64,000 nucleotides of DNA from Polyangiaceae bacterium (GTDB lineage: Bacteria; Myxococcota_A; Polyangia; Polyangiales; Polyangiaceae). Under the pieces are notes generated by a model, which had not been told where the DNA came from, searched no databases, and worked only from the letters and a program-made list of their open reading frames with translations. Position 1 is the stretch's first letter. Each line of letters starts with the position of its first letter. The translations under genes and the position numbers were made by a program. Shown here piece by piece: positions 33,300 through 41,000 of this stretch. The stretch lies in assembly GCA_016719945.1 (NCBI GenBank), contig JADJYE010000002.1, positions 124,001-188,000 on the forward strand, in the 5' to 3' direction.

Positions 33300-34082
33300 C
33301 TACCGATCGAGGTCGCGGTCGCGGACCGCTGAGGCGGGGGCGGCGACGCGCATCGGAAGCCCGGTGAAGGGGTTGACCACCTCTTCGACCACGACGTACC
33401 CCTCGCGGAGCTCGTCGAGCGGGCCGAGCAGGACGGTCTCGCCGATGGCGACCTCGCGCTGCGCGCCGGGGTCGAACCCCTCGTCGCCGAGCTGCAGGGA
33501 AAGCTTGCCGCCGAACAAGCGCTCGGCGTGCTCCTTCATGCGCGGGGCGAAGCGCTCGTCGTCCGCGAAGCCCCCGAGCACCTCGCGCGCGGGAGCGACG
33601 AGGCCCGCCGCGAAGCCGAGCCACACGTCGAAGCCGGGGTGCTCGACGCCTACGTAGGGCCGCCCGTCGACGTCGAACACGAGCACCGGAGGCTCACCCG
33701 TGCAGTCCGGGTCGCCGACGTAGAGGAAGCGCCGCGCGAGCCTCCCACGCGGCAAGAGGAACCCATGGCCGGGGAGGGTCTGGCGCACCAGCGTCGCGAA
33801 CGCCTCGCTCCGCTTGCCAGGGCCATACGCTTGCTCGGCCACCTTCGCCACGTCGAGCGCGGCGAAGCTAGGCGCGTCGAGATCCTCGAACCACCCCAGC
33901 ATCGACGCGTCGAACGCGAGCCACTCCCGGAGGGCAGGAGAGAGCGGCGCGCCGCTCGGGAACCTGAGGGCATCGAGCGCCGCGTCGGACAGCGGGCGAG
34001 GTTCGCCGGCGTGTCCGAGCGCCCCGAGCCCGACCTCTCGGACCCTCTCGATCACCTGACGAACGAGCTCGACTCCTTGCAC
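33300..34082 (-). CDS. Cytoplasmic protein, possibly SMI1/KNR4 (SUKH)-like
   Basis: 260 residues without signal or membrane segment. LSPALREWLAFDASMLGW near the N-terminus, and PPVLVFDVDGRPYVGVEHPGFDVWLGFAAGL in the middle, resemble the beta-alpha pattern of the SMI1/KNR4 family, which is used as immunity proteins or adaptors. The match is weak. It is the first gene of a minus-strand set with the fused ABC protein (13-base gap) and the membrane partner. No toxin gene lies beside it. Call as unknown with a SUKH hint. Confidence 0.5.
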   Translation of the reverse strand: MQGVELVRQVIERVREVGLGALGHAGEPRPLSDAALDALRFPSGAPLSPALREWLAFDASMLGWFEDLDAPSFAALDVAKVAEQAYGPGKRSEAFATLVRQTLPGHGFLLPRGRLARRFLYVGDPDCTGEPPVLVFDVDGRPYVGVEHPGFDVWLGFAAGLVAPAREVLGGFADDERFAPRMKEHAERLFGGKLSLQLGDEGFDPGAQREVAIGETVLLGPLDELREGYVVVEEVVNPFTGLPMRVAAPASAVRDRDLDR

Positions 34083-34136
34083 GGAGCTCCGAGCAGATCA
34101 GACCCCGCCGGGAGCGTCAACCGCGAGGCGCACGCG

Positions 34137-35618
34137 TCAGGCTCGCTTCGCGCCGGCCAGGTCAGCGCCCATGAGCGCGCTAGCGGGCGTCGCGCCTCGC
34201 AGGTCGGCGTCGCGCAGATCGGCTCCGGCGAAGGTCGCGCCCTCGAGCTTCGCTGCGCGAAGCGAGGCGCCGCGCAGGCTCGCAAAGTCGAGGCTCGCGC
34301 GTTCGAGGCAGGCGCCGTCGAGGTTCGTGCCGTCGAGCTTCGCACCCGACAACGTGGAATCCGACAGGTCGGCGCGTGAGAGATCCGCACCCGAGAGATC
34401 GGCGTCGGCGAGCTTCGCCCCCGCGAGCCTCGCCCCCGCGAGCGCGGCGCCGCGGAGCGCGAGGCCCTCCGACGGCGCGCCTTCCTTCGCGCGCCGCTCG
34501 AGCTCCGCGCGCTCGGCGACCTGCGTCGCGGCTGGGCCCGCCGCCGGCGCGATCGCCGCGAAGGCCCTGGAGACCTCGTCGGCGTCCCCAGCGGAGGGCT
34601 CATCGTGGTCGATGGCGCGCGTCAGCTTGCGCAGCTCGTCGCTCGGCAACATGCGCGTCGGCAGCTCGTCAGCGGCGTCCTCGAGCGGGCGAGGGCGCTC
34701 TTGGGCGAGCAGCCTCGCGACCTCCTCCGGTCCGAGCTGTCGCGTCCGCCCGGTCGCTGCGTCGCTCGACGCCGACGACTTGACGCGCACGGTCTCGTCG
34801 TCGTCCGCCGCGAGCGGCCTCGCCTGCGTCACGCCGGCCGAGATCATCGTGGGAGGATCCTGGATGTCGGGTCTGGCTCGCGCCGCAGGGGGTACTGCCG
34901 CAGGGGGCACTGCCGTGGGCGCGAGGGGCGCTGCCGCCTGCGGAGGTGCCGCGGCGGCGTAGGTTCCGCTGCCGGCGGTGACCGCGACCGGCGCTCCTGC
35001 CTGCGACAGGTCCATGACGGAGAGCACGACACCCTTGGGGACCATCGCCTCGGGCACCCGTCGCGTCGCCCTCATGACGAACGTGATCGTCCAGGAAGAG
35101 ACGTCGACCATGCAGATACGAGAGGCGAGCGTCATCCGCTCGATCTCTCCCCAGCTCGCGACGAGGCCCAGCTTGGGGAGCTTGCACCAGCGGCGCGACG
35201 ATTGACCCTCGACGCCCTCGATGACGAGCCAATCTTCGCCCCGCTTGCCCCCGATCGTGGCTTGCGCGGTGCTGTCGAGCGAAATTCCCACGATCGCGAC
35301 GCCCGGCTCGATCTCGATCTCTCCCACGGGCTCGACGCCGCGCCGGAGGATGACGCGGCCCGGCTGGGTTCGGTGACCGCGCACGAGCAGCTGCCGTCCC
35401 GTCGTGATCGCCAGCTCCTCTTTGGCTGTGCGGCCCTGGTTCCACCCTGGAAGCTCCGGCTTCGACACCACCTTGATCGTTCCGCCCTGGCCGAGCTGGA
35501 GCGCGAGCTTGCCGATGACGTGGAGGTCGAAGCCCACGGGCGCGCGCTCAACCCACGCAGAGCCCGCGACGGGTCCCGCGGGGTGCAATGCGAGCGGCGC
35601 GCTCACGGTGGCGACCAT
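34137..35618 (-). CDS. Pentapeptide-repeat protein with an N-terminal beta domain
   Basis: 493 residues. Residues 1 to about 200 form a beta-rich domain of unknown type (GKLALQLGQGGTIKVVSKPEL, GVEPVGEIEIEPGVAIVGI, SSWTITFVMRATRRVPEAM). Residues about 210-370 are Ala/Pro-rich and acidic, with RMLPSDELRKLTRAIDHDEP. Residues about 375-493 contain about 20 pentapeptide repeats of the A(D/N)LSX type (ADADLSGADLSRADLSDS), forming a quadrilateral beta-helix. Pentapeptide proteins serve as scaffolds or DNA mimics. The combination recalls type VI secretion accessory proteins, but no such locus is in the window, so the function is open. Confidence 0.75.
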   Translation of the reverse strand: MVATVSAPLALHPAGPVAGSAWVERAPVGFDLHVIGKLALQLGQGGTIKVVSKPELPGWNQGRTAKEELAITTGRQLLVRGHRTQPGRVILRRGVEPVGEIEIEPGVAIVGISLDSTAQATIGGKRGEDWLVIEGVEGQSSRRWCKLPKLGLVASWGEIERMTLASRICMVDVSSWTITFVMRATRRVPEAMVPKGVVLSVMDLSQAGAPVAVTAGSGTYAAAAPPQAAAPLAPTAVPPAAVPPAARARPDIQDPPTMISAGVTQARPLAADDDETVRVKSSASSDAATGRTRQLGPEEVARLLAQERPRPLEDAADELPTRMLPSDELRKLTRAIDHDEPSAGDADEVSRAFAAIAPAAGPAATQVAERAELERRAKEGAPSEGLALRGAALAGARLAGAKLADADLSGADLSRADLSDSTLSGAKLDGTNLDGACLERASLDFASLRGASLRAAKLEGATFAGADLRDADLRGATPASALMGADLAGAKRA

Positions 35619-35784
35619 CGGGATGCCGGCATCCTACTCGAACGCGACGCGAGCGTGAGACCAACCATGTGCCAGCGTGTGCCCGTGCTCGACGCTCTGC
35701 CCCTCGGTTGTCCGGCGCGTCCACCCACCTCCGTGGCTTGGCGGCCCGGGTCGCGCTGGCGCCAGATTTGCACTACCGTCGCGC

Positions 35785-37047
35785 ATGGCGTCGGCCCCTG
35801 TCCTCGCGTTGCTTCGTCGTCGTTGGCTGTTGGTGCTCGGGCTCGCGCCCGCCGCCGGATGCTCGAGCTACGAGCCCGCTCCGTGCGAGCCCGTCGGCGA
35901 GCGTGTGGGCGGCGTCGAGGCATGCACCGACGGCACGTTCCACCGGGCCGAGGCCGTGGACTGCGCGGAGCCCGGACCGGCGACCGGCAACACCTGCACC
36001 ACCGACGCCCATTGCGCAGCGGAGGAGTACTGCGCCTGCACGCCTGAAGGCGGCCTGTGCTCGTTCACCGCGTGCCGCTCGGACGCGGAGTGCGAGGAGG
36101 GCTTCCAGTGCGTCGGGCTCTATGGGCAGGGCGGGTACTTCGCCTGTCAGACGGCCAACGACGAGTGCATGGTGGACGCGGACTGCGGCGATGACGGCTG
36201 GTGCTCCTTCGACGGGAGCCGTCGCACTTGCGAGTACCCGTGTGACGACTGCCCGATCGACGGTCGCCCCTTCCTGGTCGACGGGGAGAACCGAAGAGCC
36301 GCCGCGGCCGTGCGCGTCGACTGGTGCGGCGCGCCGGGCCTCGCCCGCGGCCCGCTGAGCGCGGGTGAGCGCGCGTCGCTCGTCGAGCATTGGACCCGCG
36401 TCGCGCTCATGGAGCACGCGTCGATCGGCGCCTTCGCGCGCCTCGTGCTTCAGCTCCTCTCGATCGGCGCGCCGCCCGAGCTCATCGCGCGGGCGACGCG
36501 AGCGATGGCCGACGAGACGCGCCACGCCCGGATCGCCTTCGGGCTGGCGACCTCGTACGGGGCCGTCGCGCTCGGACCGGGGACGCTCCCGATCGATGGC
36601 GCCCTCGACGACACGTCGCTCGCGACCGTGGTGAGGCTCGCGATCCGTGAAGGGTGCGTCGGTGAGACCGCCGCGGCGCTCGTCGTCCGCGAGGGAGCCG
36701 AGCGCTGCGCGGACCCGGCGCTCGCGCGGGTCCTCGACGGCATCGCGGAGGACGAGCTCGAGCACGCCGAGCTCGCCTGGGCCACGGTCGCCTGGGCGCT
36801 GTCGATCGGCGGTGACCAGGTGCGCGCCGTCGTCGCGAGCGAGCTCCGCTCCCTGGCGCGCGGCCCTGTCGCGGCCAGGCGCGAGGAGCCGCTCGCTCGC
36901 TTCGGCGTGCTCTCCGACGAGCGGTTCTTCGAGCTGCGCGCCGAGGCGATCGAGCGCCTGGTGGCGCCGCTGCTCAGAGACATCTTGCGGGCCTCGCCGC
37001 GCGCGGGGCAGCGGCGCGCCGAAGGCAGCCGCGAGCTCAGGGCTTAG
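35785..37047 (+). CDS. Lipoprotein with Cys-rich region and ferritin-like di-iron domain
   Basis: 420 residues from ATG 35785. The signal ends in a lipobox (LAPAAGC). Residues about 30-155 hold about 20 Cys in short EGF/Dickkopf-like loops (TTDAHCAAEEYCACTPEGGLC). Residues about 195-400 are four-helical with ferritin-type ligands: LMEHASIGAF, MADETRHARIAFGLA, GCVGETAAAL and EDELEHAELAW. These two ExxH-like pairs fit a di-iron site. Similar lipid-anchored ferritin-like proteins are frequent in Polyangia and have no known activity; oxidase or iron handling at the cell surface is inferred. The 3' end overlaps the convergent kinase gene by 11 bases. Confidence 0.82.
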   Translation: MASAPVLALLRRRWLLVLGLAPAAGCSSYEPAPCEPVGERVGGVEACTDGTFHRAEAVDCAEPGPATGNTCTTDAHCAAEEYCACTPEGGLCSFTACRSDAECEEGFQCVGLYGQGGYFACQTANDECMVDADCGDDGWCSFDGSRRTCEYPCDDCPIDGRPFLVDGENRRAAAAVRVDWCGAPGLARGPLSAGERASLVEHWTRVALMEHASIGAFARLVLQLLSIGAPPELIARATRAMADETRHARIAFGLATSYGAVALGPGTLPIDGALDDTSLATVVRLAIREGCVGETAAALVVREGAERCADPALARVLDGIAEDELEHAELAWATVAWALSIGGDQVRAVVASELRSLARGPVAARREEPLARFGVLSDERFFELRAEAIERLVAPLLRDILRASPRAGQRRAEGSRELRA

Positions 37048-39418
37048 GCACGCTGGCGAGCAGCCGGGCCCGGATCTGCTTGATGGCGTCTTCCATGGCG
37101 GGCGCCTCCTTCCCGCACGGCGCATAACAAGGCTTCTTCTTCGGGCACGCCGACTTCGGCTTCACCGAGAAGAGCGTCAGCACGAAGATCGCGCGCTCGT
37201 CACCATCCTTGATCGCCTGGGGCAGCAGGTCGACGCGCGCCGAGCACGTGGACGCGAAGTAGAGGTCGTACGCGATCTTGAGCGGCGGCGAGAGGTTGCG
37301 CTGCACGTCGGCCGTCTCGAGCGCGGAGCGAGCGCGGCCGCGGAGCTCCTGGTTGTTGAGCACGATGTCGAACAGCATGTCCGCGCCGGTCGGGCCGAGC
37401 CGCGTCCGCATCAGCTCGAGCGCGCGCTGCGACGTGGTCGGTGACAGCGCGGCGCGGTAGAGCATGCGGCCGAGCTCGCGATCCTCGACCTCCTTGGGGG
37501 CCTCCGCGAACAGCACGTCGAGCACGCGAAGCAGCTCGCTCGTCTGCTCCGGAGACTTGGCGAGCTCGAGCGCGAGCGGCTTCAGCACCTTCGGATCCTT
37601 CGGGTACCGGCCTCGCAGCTCCATCAGGCCCTCGACGCCTCCGGCGATCGCCACGTCGAGGTCGGTCTGGGGCGCGGCGTCCTTCTCGGGGGGAGGGCTG
37701 ACCGCCGAGGCGGCCTGCGAAGGTGTTGGGTCCGCCGTCACCGGGGTTGGCGGGGCGGCCGCGCCGGGGGTGGCAGTCGCCAGCGGGAGCGCGGCGGGGG
37801 CCTCGGCGGTGATCGGCGCGCCCGACGCCGTCGTGGTTGCTGCCGTGGGGTCTCGCGCCTCGTAGCCCGAGATCAAGATCGCGGCGCAGGCCGTCGAGAC
37901 CGCCGCGACGAGCACGGGGCCGCCGGCGAAGCGCTTGAGCAAGCTCGCGCTGTGGGCGGTGAGCCGCAGCCGGAGGGCAGCGCCGCCTGCGGCGACGAGC
38001 GCCGCGCCGAACAGGAACGGAGCCCACCCCACCCACCCCGACATGTTCGGCGTCGCTGCGCTCGCGTCGAGGTGCGGCCAGAGGGCGTCGACCCCGCGTC
38101 CAAGCAGCGCAGCGATCCCGTAGACGGCGACGCCGGCGAGGACCGGCGCGCGCACCGCGGTCACGAACCCGACCATGCGCGCGCTGTTGTTCCAGTAGCT
38201 CCGGCGGAGCCACCCGAGGAAGAGCAGGCTCGGCGTGAAGACCGAGCCGAGCACGGCGAGCGTCGCGAGCAGCAGCTCGCTCGGTAGCAGCGCCCGATTC
38301 GGCGCCAGCTCCGCGAGGACGCCGAACGCCGCGCTGAGCCCACCCACCACGAGGAGGGCCGCGCCGAGGCCCATCCACGCGATCGCCCGCCGGCGGATGC
38401 CACGGGCTTCATCGAGCTCGGACGCGATATCGACGGCGGACCCGGGGCGAGGGGGGATGCTTGGCGGTGGCTCGGAGAGCGTGCGCACGCCGACGCGCTT
38501 CACGAAGCCTTCCTCGAAGCGGGCGAGGGCGGAGTCGAGCTCGCTCATGCTCGCGTACCGCTCGTCGGGGCTACGCGCCATCGCCTTCTGAACGATGAGC
38601 TCGAGCTCGGGTGGGATCGTCGGGACCAGCGCCCGGGGCCGTGTCGGCTCCGAGCTCATGACGGCGAGGACCGTCTGGTGGGGCGTCTCCTCGTCGAACG
38701 GCGGCTTTCCGGTCAGCGTCGAGTAGAGGACCGCGCCGACGCCATAGATGTCCACGCGATGATCGGCGCGCTCTCCCTTCGCTTGCTCGGGCGACATGAA
38801 CGCCGGCGTCCCCATCACCATGCCTGTCTGAGTGACGCTCGCCTCTGCCCCCTCGACCACGCGCGACAGGCCGAAGTCGAGGACGCGCACGTCTGGGTCC
38901 TGGGGGTTGCCGACGAGGAAGACGTTGGCAGGCTTGAGATCGCGGTGAATCACGTTGCGCTGGTGGGCCGCCTCGAGAGCTCGACAGAGCTGACGTGCGA
39001 TCTGCACGGCCAGCGCGATCGAGAGGGGGCGCTCCGACACCAGCAGGGTGCCGAGGTCGGTCCCCTCGAGGTAGTCGCACACGAGGTACGGGCGCCCATC
39101 GGGCGCATAGCCAAAGTCGTGCACGCCCACGACGTGCGGGTGGGTCACCGTCGCCGCGGCCTCGGCCTCGCGGCGGAAGCGCATGCGCACCTCGAGGCTG
39201 TTCTTCAGCTCGCCGTGGAGGACCTTGATGGCGAAGCGCTTCGCCGCGATTCGCGTGTGCTGCGCCTCGTAGACCCGGCCCATCCCACCCTCGGCCATGA
39301 ACCGAAGGACCTTGTATGTGTCGTGCAGGGTGGTCCCGAGCAGCGTGTCCTCATCCGCGGGGATCGGATCCACGTGCTGCTCGGGGTTCACGGCGGTCGG
39401 TCGGTCGGTCGGGTTCAC
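37037..39418 (-). CDS. Membrane-bound Hanks-type Ser/Thr protein kinase
   Basis: 793 residues. The kinase domain (about 32-300) has the Gly loop FMAEGGMGRVYEAQH, Lys in FAIKVLH, catalytic HRDLKPAN (His158, Asp160), LDFGLS and the MGTPAFMSPEQAKG activation segment. From about 345 to 525 there are about five transmembrane helices, then an Ala/Pro/Thr-rich linker. A helical C-terminal domain (about 600-793) ends with a small Cys cluster (CPKKKPCYAPCGKE). This architecture, a PknB-like kinase with several helices and a non-PASTA outer domain, is common in myxobacteria. The ligand and targets are unknown. Confidence 0.92.
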   Translation of the reverse strand: MNPTDRPTAVNPEQHVDPIPADEDTLLGTTLHDTYKVLRFMAEGGMGRVYEAQHTRIAAKRFAIKVLHGELKNSLEVRMRFRREAEAAATVTHPHVVGVHDFGYAPDGRPYLVCDYLEGTDLGTLLVSERPLSIALAVQIARQLCRALEAAHQRNVIHRDLKPANVFLVGNPQDPDVRVLDFGLSRVVEGAEASVTQTGMVMGTPAFMSPEQAKGERADHRVDIYGVGAVLYSTLTGKPPFDEETPHQTVLAVMSSEPTRPRALVPTIPPELELIVQKAMARSPDERYASMSELDSALARFEEGFVKRVGVRTLSEPPPSIPPRPGSAVDIASELDEARGIRRRAIAWMGLGAALLVVGGLSAAFGVLAELAPNRALLPSELLLATLAVLGSVFTPSLLFLGWLRRSYWNNSARMVGFVTAVRAPVLAGVAVYGIAALLGRGVDALWPHLDASAATPNMSGWVGWAPFLFGAALVAAGGAALRLRLTAHSASLLKRFAGGPVLVAAVSTACAAILISGYEARDPTAATTTASGAPITAEAPAALPLATATPGAAAPPTPVTADPTPSQAASAVSPPPEKDAAPQTDLDVAIAGGVEGLMELRGRYPKDPKVLKPLALELAKSPEQTSELLRVLDVLFAEAPKEVEDRELGRMLYRAALSPTTSQRALELMRTRLGPTGADMLFDIVLNNQELRGRARSALETADVQRNLSPPLKIAYDLYFASTCSARVDLLPQAIKDGDERAIFVLTLFSVKPKSACPKKKPCYAPCGKEAPAMEDAIKQIRARLLASVPKP

Positions 39419-39479
39419 TTCTTGGCTGAGATCCCCGCGAGTGTACGACTACTGACGCTCGCTCGGGCGGCATTTCGCG

Positions 39480-39493
39480 GCCCCTTCGGGGGC
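39480..39493 (+). other. UUCG-tetraloop hairpin in the divergent region before the BFN gene
   Basis: GCCCC and GGGGC flank TTCG, a very stable RNA hairpin. It would lie in the 5' leader of the nuclease-domain lipoprotein, 31 bases before its GTG start. Without a T-run it is more likely a leader structure than a terminator. Confidence 0.35.
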
Positions 39494-39524
39494 GGTGGGG
39501 AGCGGTGCGCGCTAGCATGATGGT

Positions 39525-40214
39525 GTGTCGCGGTCACGGTCCTTGCTCTGCCTCGCGCTCGTGCTCTCGCCCGCATGTGGAGACCGCCGTGAGCCGGAGC
39601 AAGAGCGCTCCGCGGCGCCACAGCCGCGCGCGTCGTCAGAGGCCGCGGCGGCTGCGAGCGCCTCGGCGGCCAGCGCGCCCACCGCGTCCGCGTCCGCGTC
39701 TGGGTTGGCGACCGCGACGGCAGCGCCTGCGGGCTCCGCCGTGCCCACGCCGCTCGGGTTCGTGCGCGTGTTCATCGACTCGCTCGTGCCGACCGACAGC
39801 GGCGCGGCCGTGCTCCTCTCTCCCGAGCCGGAGGCAGAGGACGCTCGCATCCTGGCCATCTTCATCGGAGGCACGGAGGCCCTCTCCATCCAGCTGCGCT
39901 TGCGGGCAGAGCGCTACCCACGGCCGCTCACGCACGACCTGCTCGACAGCTCTCTCTCGGCGTTCGACGCGAAGGTTCGGGAGGCCCGCATCACGAAGCT
40001 CGTCGGCACGACCTTCATCGGCGCGCTCGTCATCACGCGAAAGGACGACGTCGTCGAGCTCGACGCTCGTCCCTCGGACGCGATCGCGCTCGCGCTCGGC
40101 AGCGAGGCCCCGATCTTCGTCGCCCGTGAGGTGCTGGATCGATCGGCGATCTCGCGGAAGGAGCTTGAGGGCTGGACGAAGGCGCGGCGCCCTGGCGACC
40201 CCACGCTGCTCTGA
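39525..40214 (+). CDS. Lipoprotein with bifunctional nuclease (BFN/DUF151) domain
   Basis: 229 residues from GTG 39525. The signal LLCLALVLSPAC ends in a lipobox. Then comes an Ala/Ser-rich linker (about 25-75). The C-terminal about 150 residues form the BFN domain: VFIDSLVPTDSGAAVLLSPE, ILAIFIGGTEALSIQLRL, RPLTHDLLDSSL, GTTFIGALVI and LDARPSDAIALAL. These are the hallmark motifs. BFN proteins in plants and mycobacteria were reported to degrade RNA and DNA. An exported, lipid-anchored BFN is unusual and may act on extracellular nucleic acid; that is inferred. Confidence 0.86.
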   Translation: MSRSRSLLCLALVLSPACGDRREPEQERSAAPQPRASSEAAAAASASAASAPTASASASGLATATAAPAGSAVPTPLGFVRVFIDSLVPTDSGAAVLLSPEPEAEDARILAIFIGGTEALSIQLRLRAERYPRPLTHDLLDSSLSAFDAKVREARITKLVGTTFIGALVITRKDDVVELDARPSDAIALALGSEAPIFVAREVLDRSAISRKELEGWTKARRPGDPTLL

Positions 40215-40219
40215 CCGCG

Positions 40220-40874
40220 CTACGCGCCGAACAGCTTGTCGAAGCCGTGGCTCACTGCGGCCCCTGCCGCGGCCATCGTGACGAGCGGAACGACGATCGG
40301 CGCGCCCGCGATGGCGATGCCGGTCGCCGCGATCACCGCCGATGCCGCCCCTGCTGCGACGACCCCCGCCGCTCCAGCGGTGGCGCCACGCGCCGCCCGC
40401 TTCGCCGTCCGGGGTTGCCGCCGAGCGCACGCTCATCTGCCCCGCGCGCGTCGCTCTCAGGCCCTCGACCGCCCCGAACATCCCGTCCACGAGCGCCCCC
40501 GCCAGGGCTCCCTGCCGCGCGGCGCGCGCCACGCCCGCGAAGGCGGCGCGCGTGCTGCTCGTGGCGATCGCTCGGATCGCCGACGCGCTCGCGGTCGCCT
40601 CCACGCCGCTCGCGCCAGCCAGCCGCAGCGCGACCCCGTCGCGCCCGACGACCATCAGGGCTCGCGCACCTTCGCGCGCGGTCGCCGGCAGGTCATGGAC
40701 GACCCCGATCCCGAGCCGCTCGACGATCTTCGCGTCGAGCGCGGCGCCCGCCCCGAGGCGCGCGCCGTGGAGCGCGGCGCGCACGGCGGGCAGCCCCTTC
40801 GCGGCGAGGCCGAGGGCTGCGTGCGCGGTCTTGAGGATCGTCGCTCGACTTCGGACGAGGTCTGACACGTTCAT
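40220..40874 (-). CDS. Ala/Gly-rich hydrophobic protein, frame disrupted once
   Basis: From ATG 40874 the frame encodes MNVSDLVRSRATILKTAHAA and continues Ala-rich to about residue 155. It then turns to low-quality Arg-rich sequence. A neighbouring frame picks up with RTAKRAARGATAGAAGVVAA, a long hydrophobic Gly/Ala segment, and ends SHGFDKLFGA at TAG (40222-40220). Removing one base from the C4 run at 40411-40414 joins them into 217 residues. The C-terminal part looks like a glycine-zipper membrane segment. No family is recognised. It could be a pseudogene or an indel error; the plus-strand frames in this region are shadows. Confidence 0.6.
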
Positions 40875-41000
40875 CGCTCGCAAGCGTGACCCATGTACCG
40901 AGGATCACGCAAGGTGACCGGCTAGCGCTCTTCGGTTTGTCACCAAGACAGGCCGCGACCCAAGTACATTTGGAAGCTGCCGCGGGCTGTTGCTCCGCGC

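Noticed and set aside
33300..34082. An immunity gene of a polymorphic toxin
   Set aside because: The SUKH resemblance is weak and no toxin gene is adjacent.
34160..34460. Quasi-periodic 15-bp pattern
   Set aside because: It encodes pentapeptide repeats of the beta-helix; not a DNA element.
34137..35618. A type VI secretion locus
   Set aside because: A pentapeptide protein with a beta-rich N-terminus is suggestive, but no Tss, VgrG, Hcp or PAAR gene is in the window.
40236..40865. Plus-strand Ala/Pro-rich frames at the Ala-rich gene
   Set aside because: They are opposite the minus-strand gene that has a good start and hydrophobic C-terminus once one base is removed.
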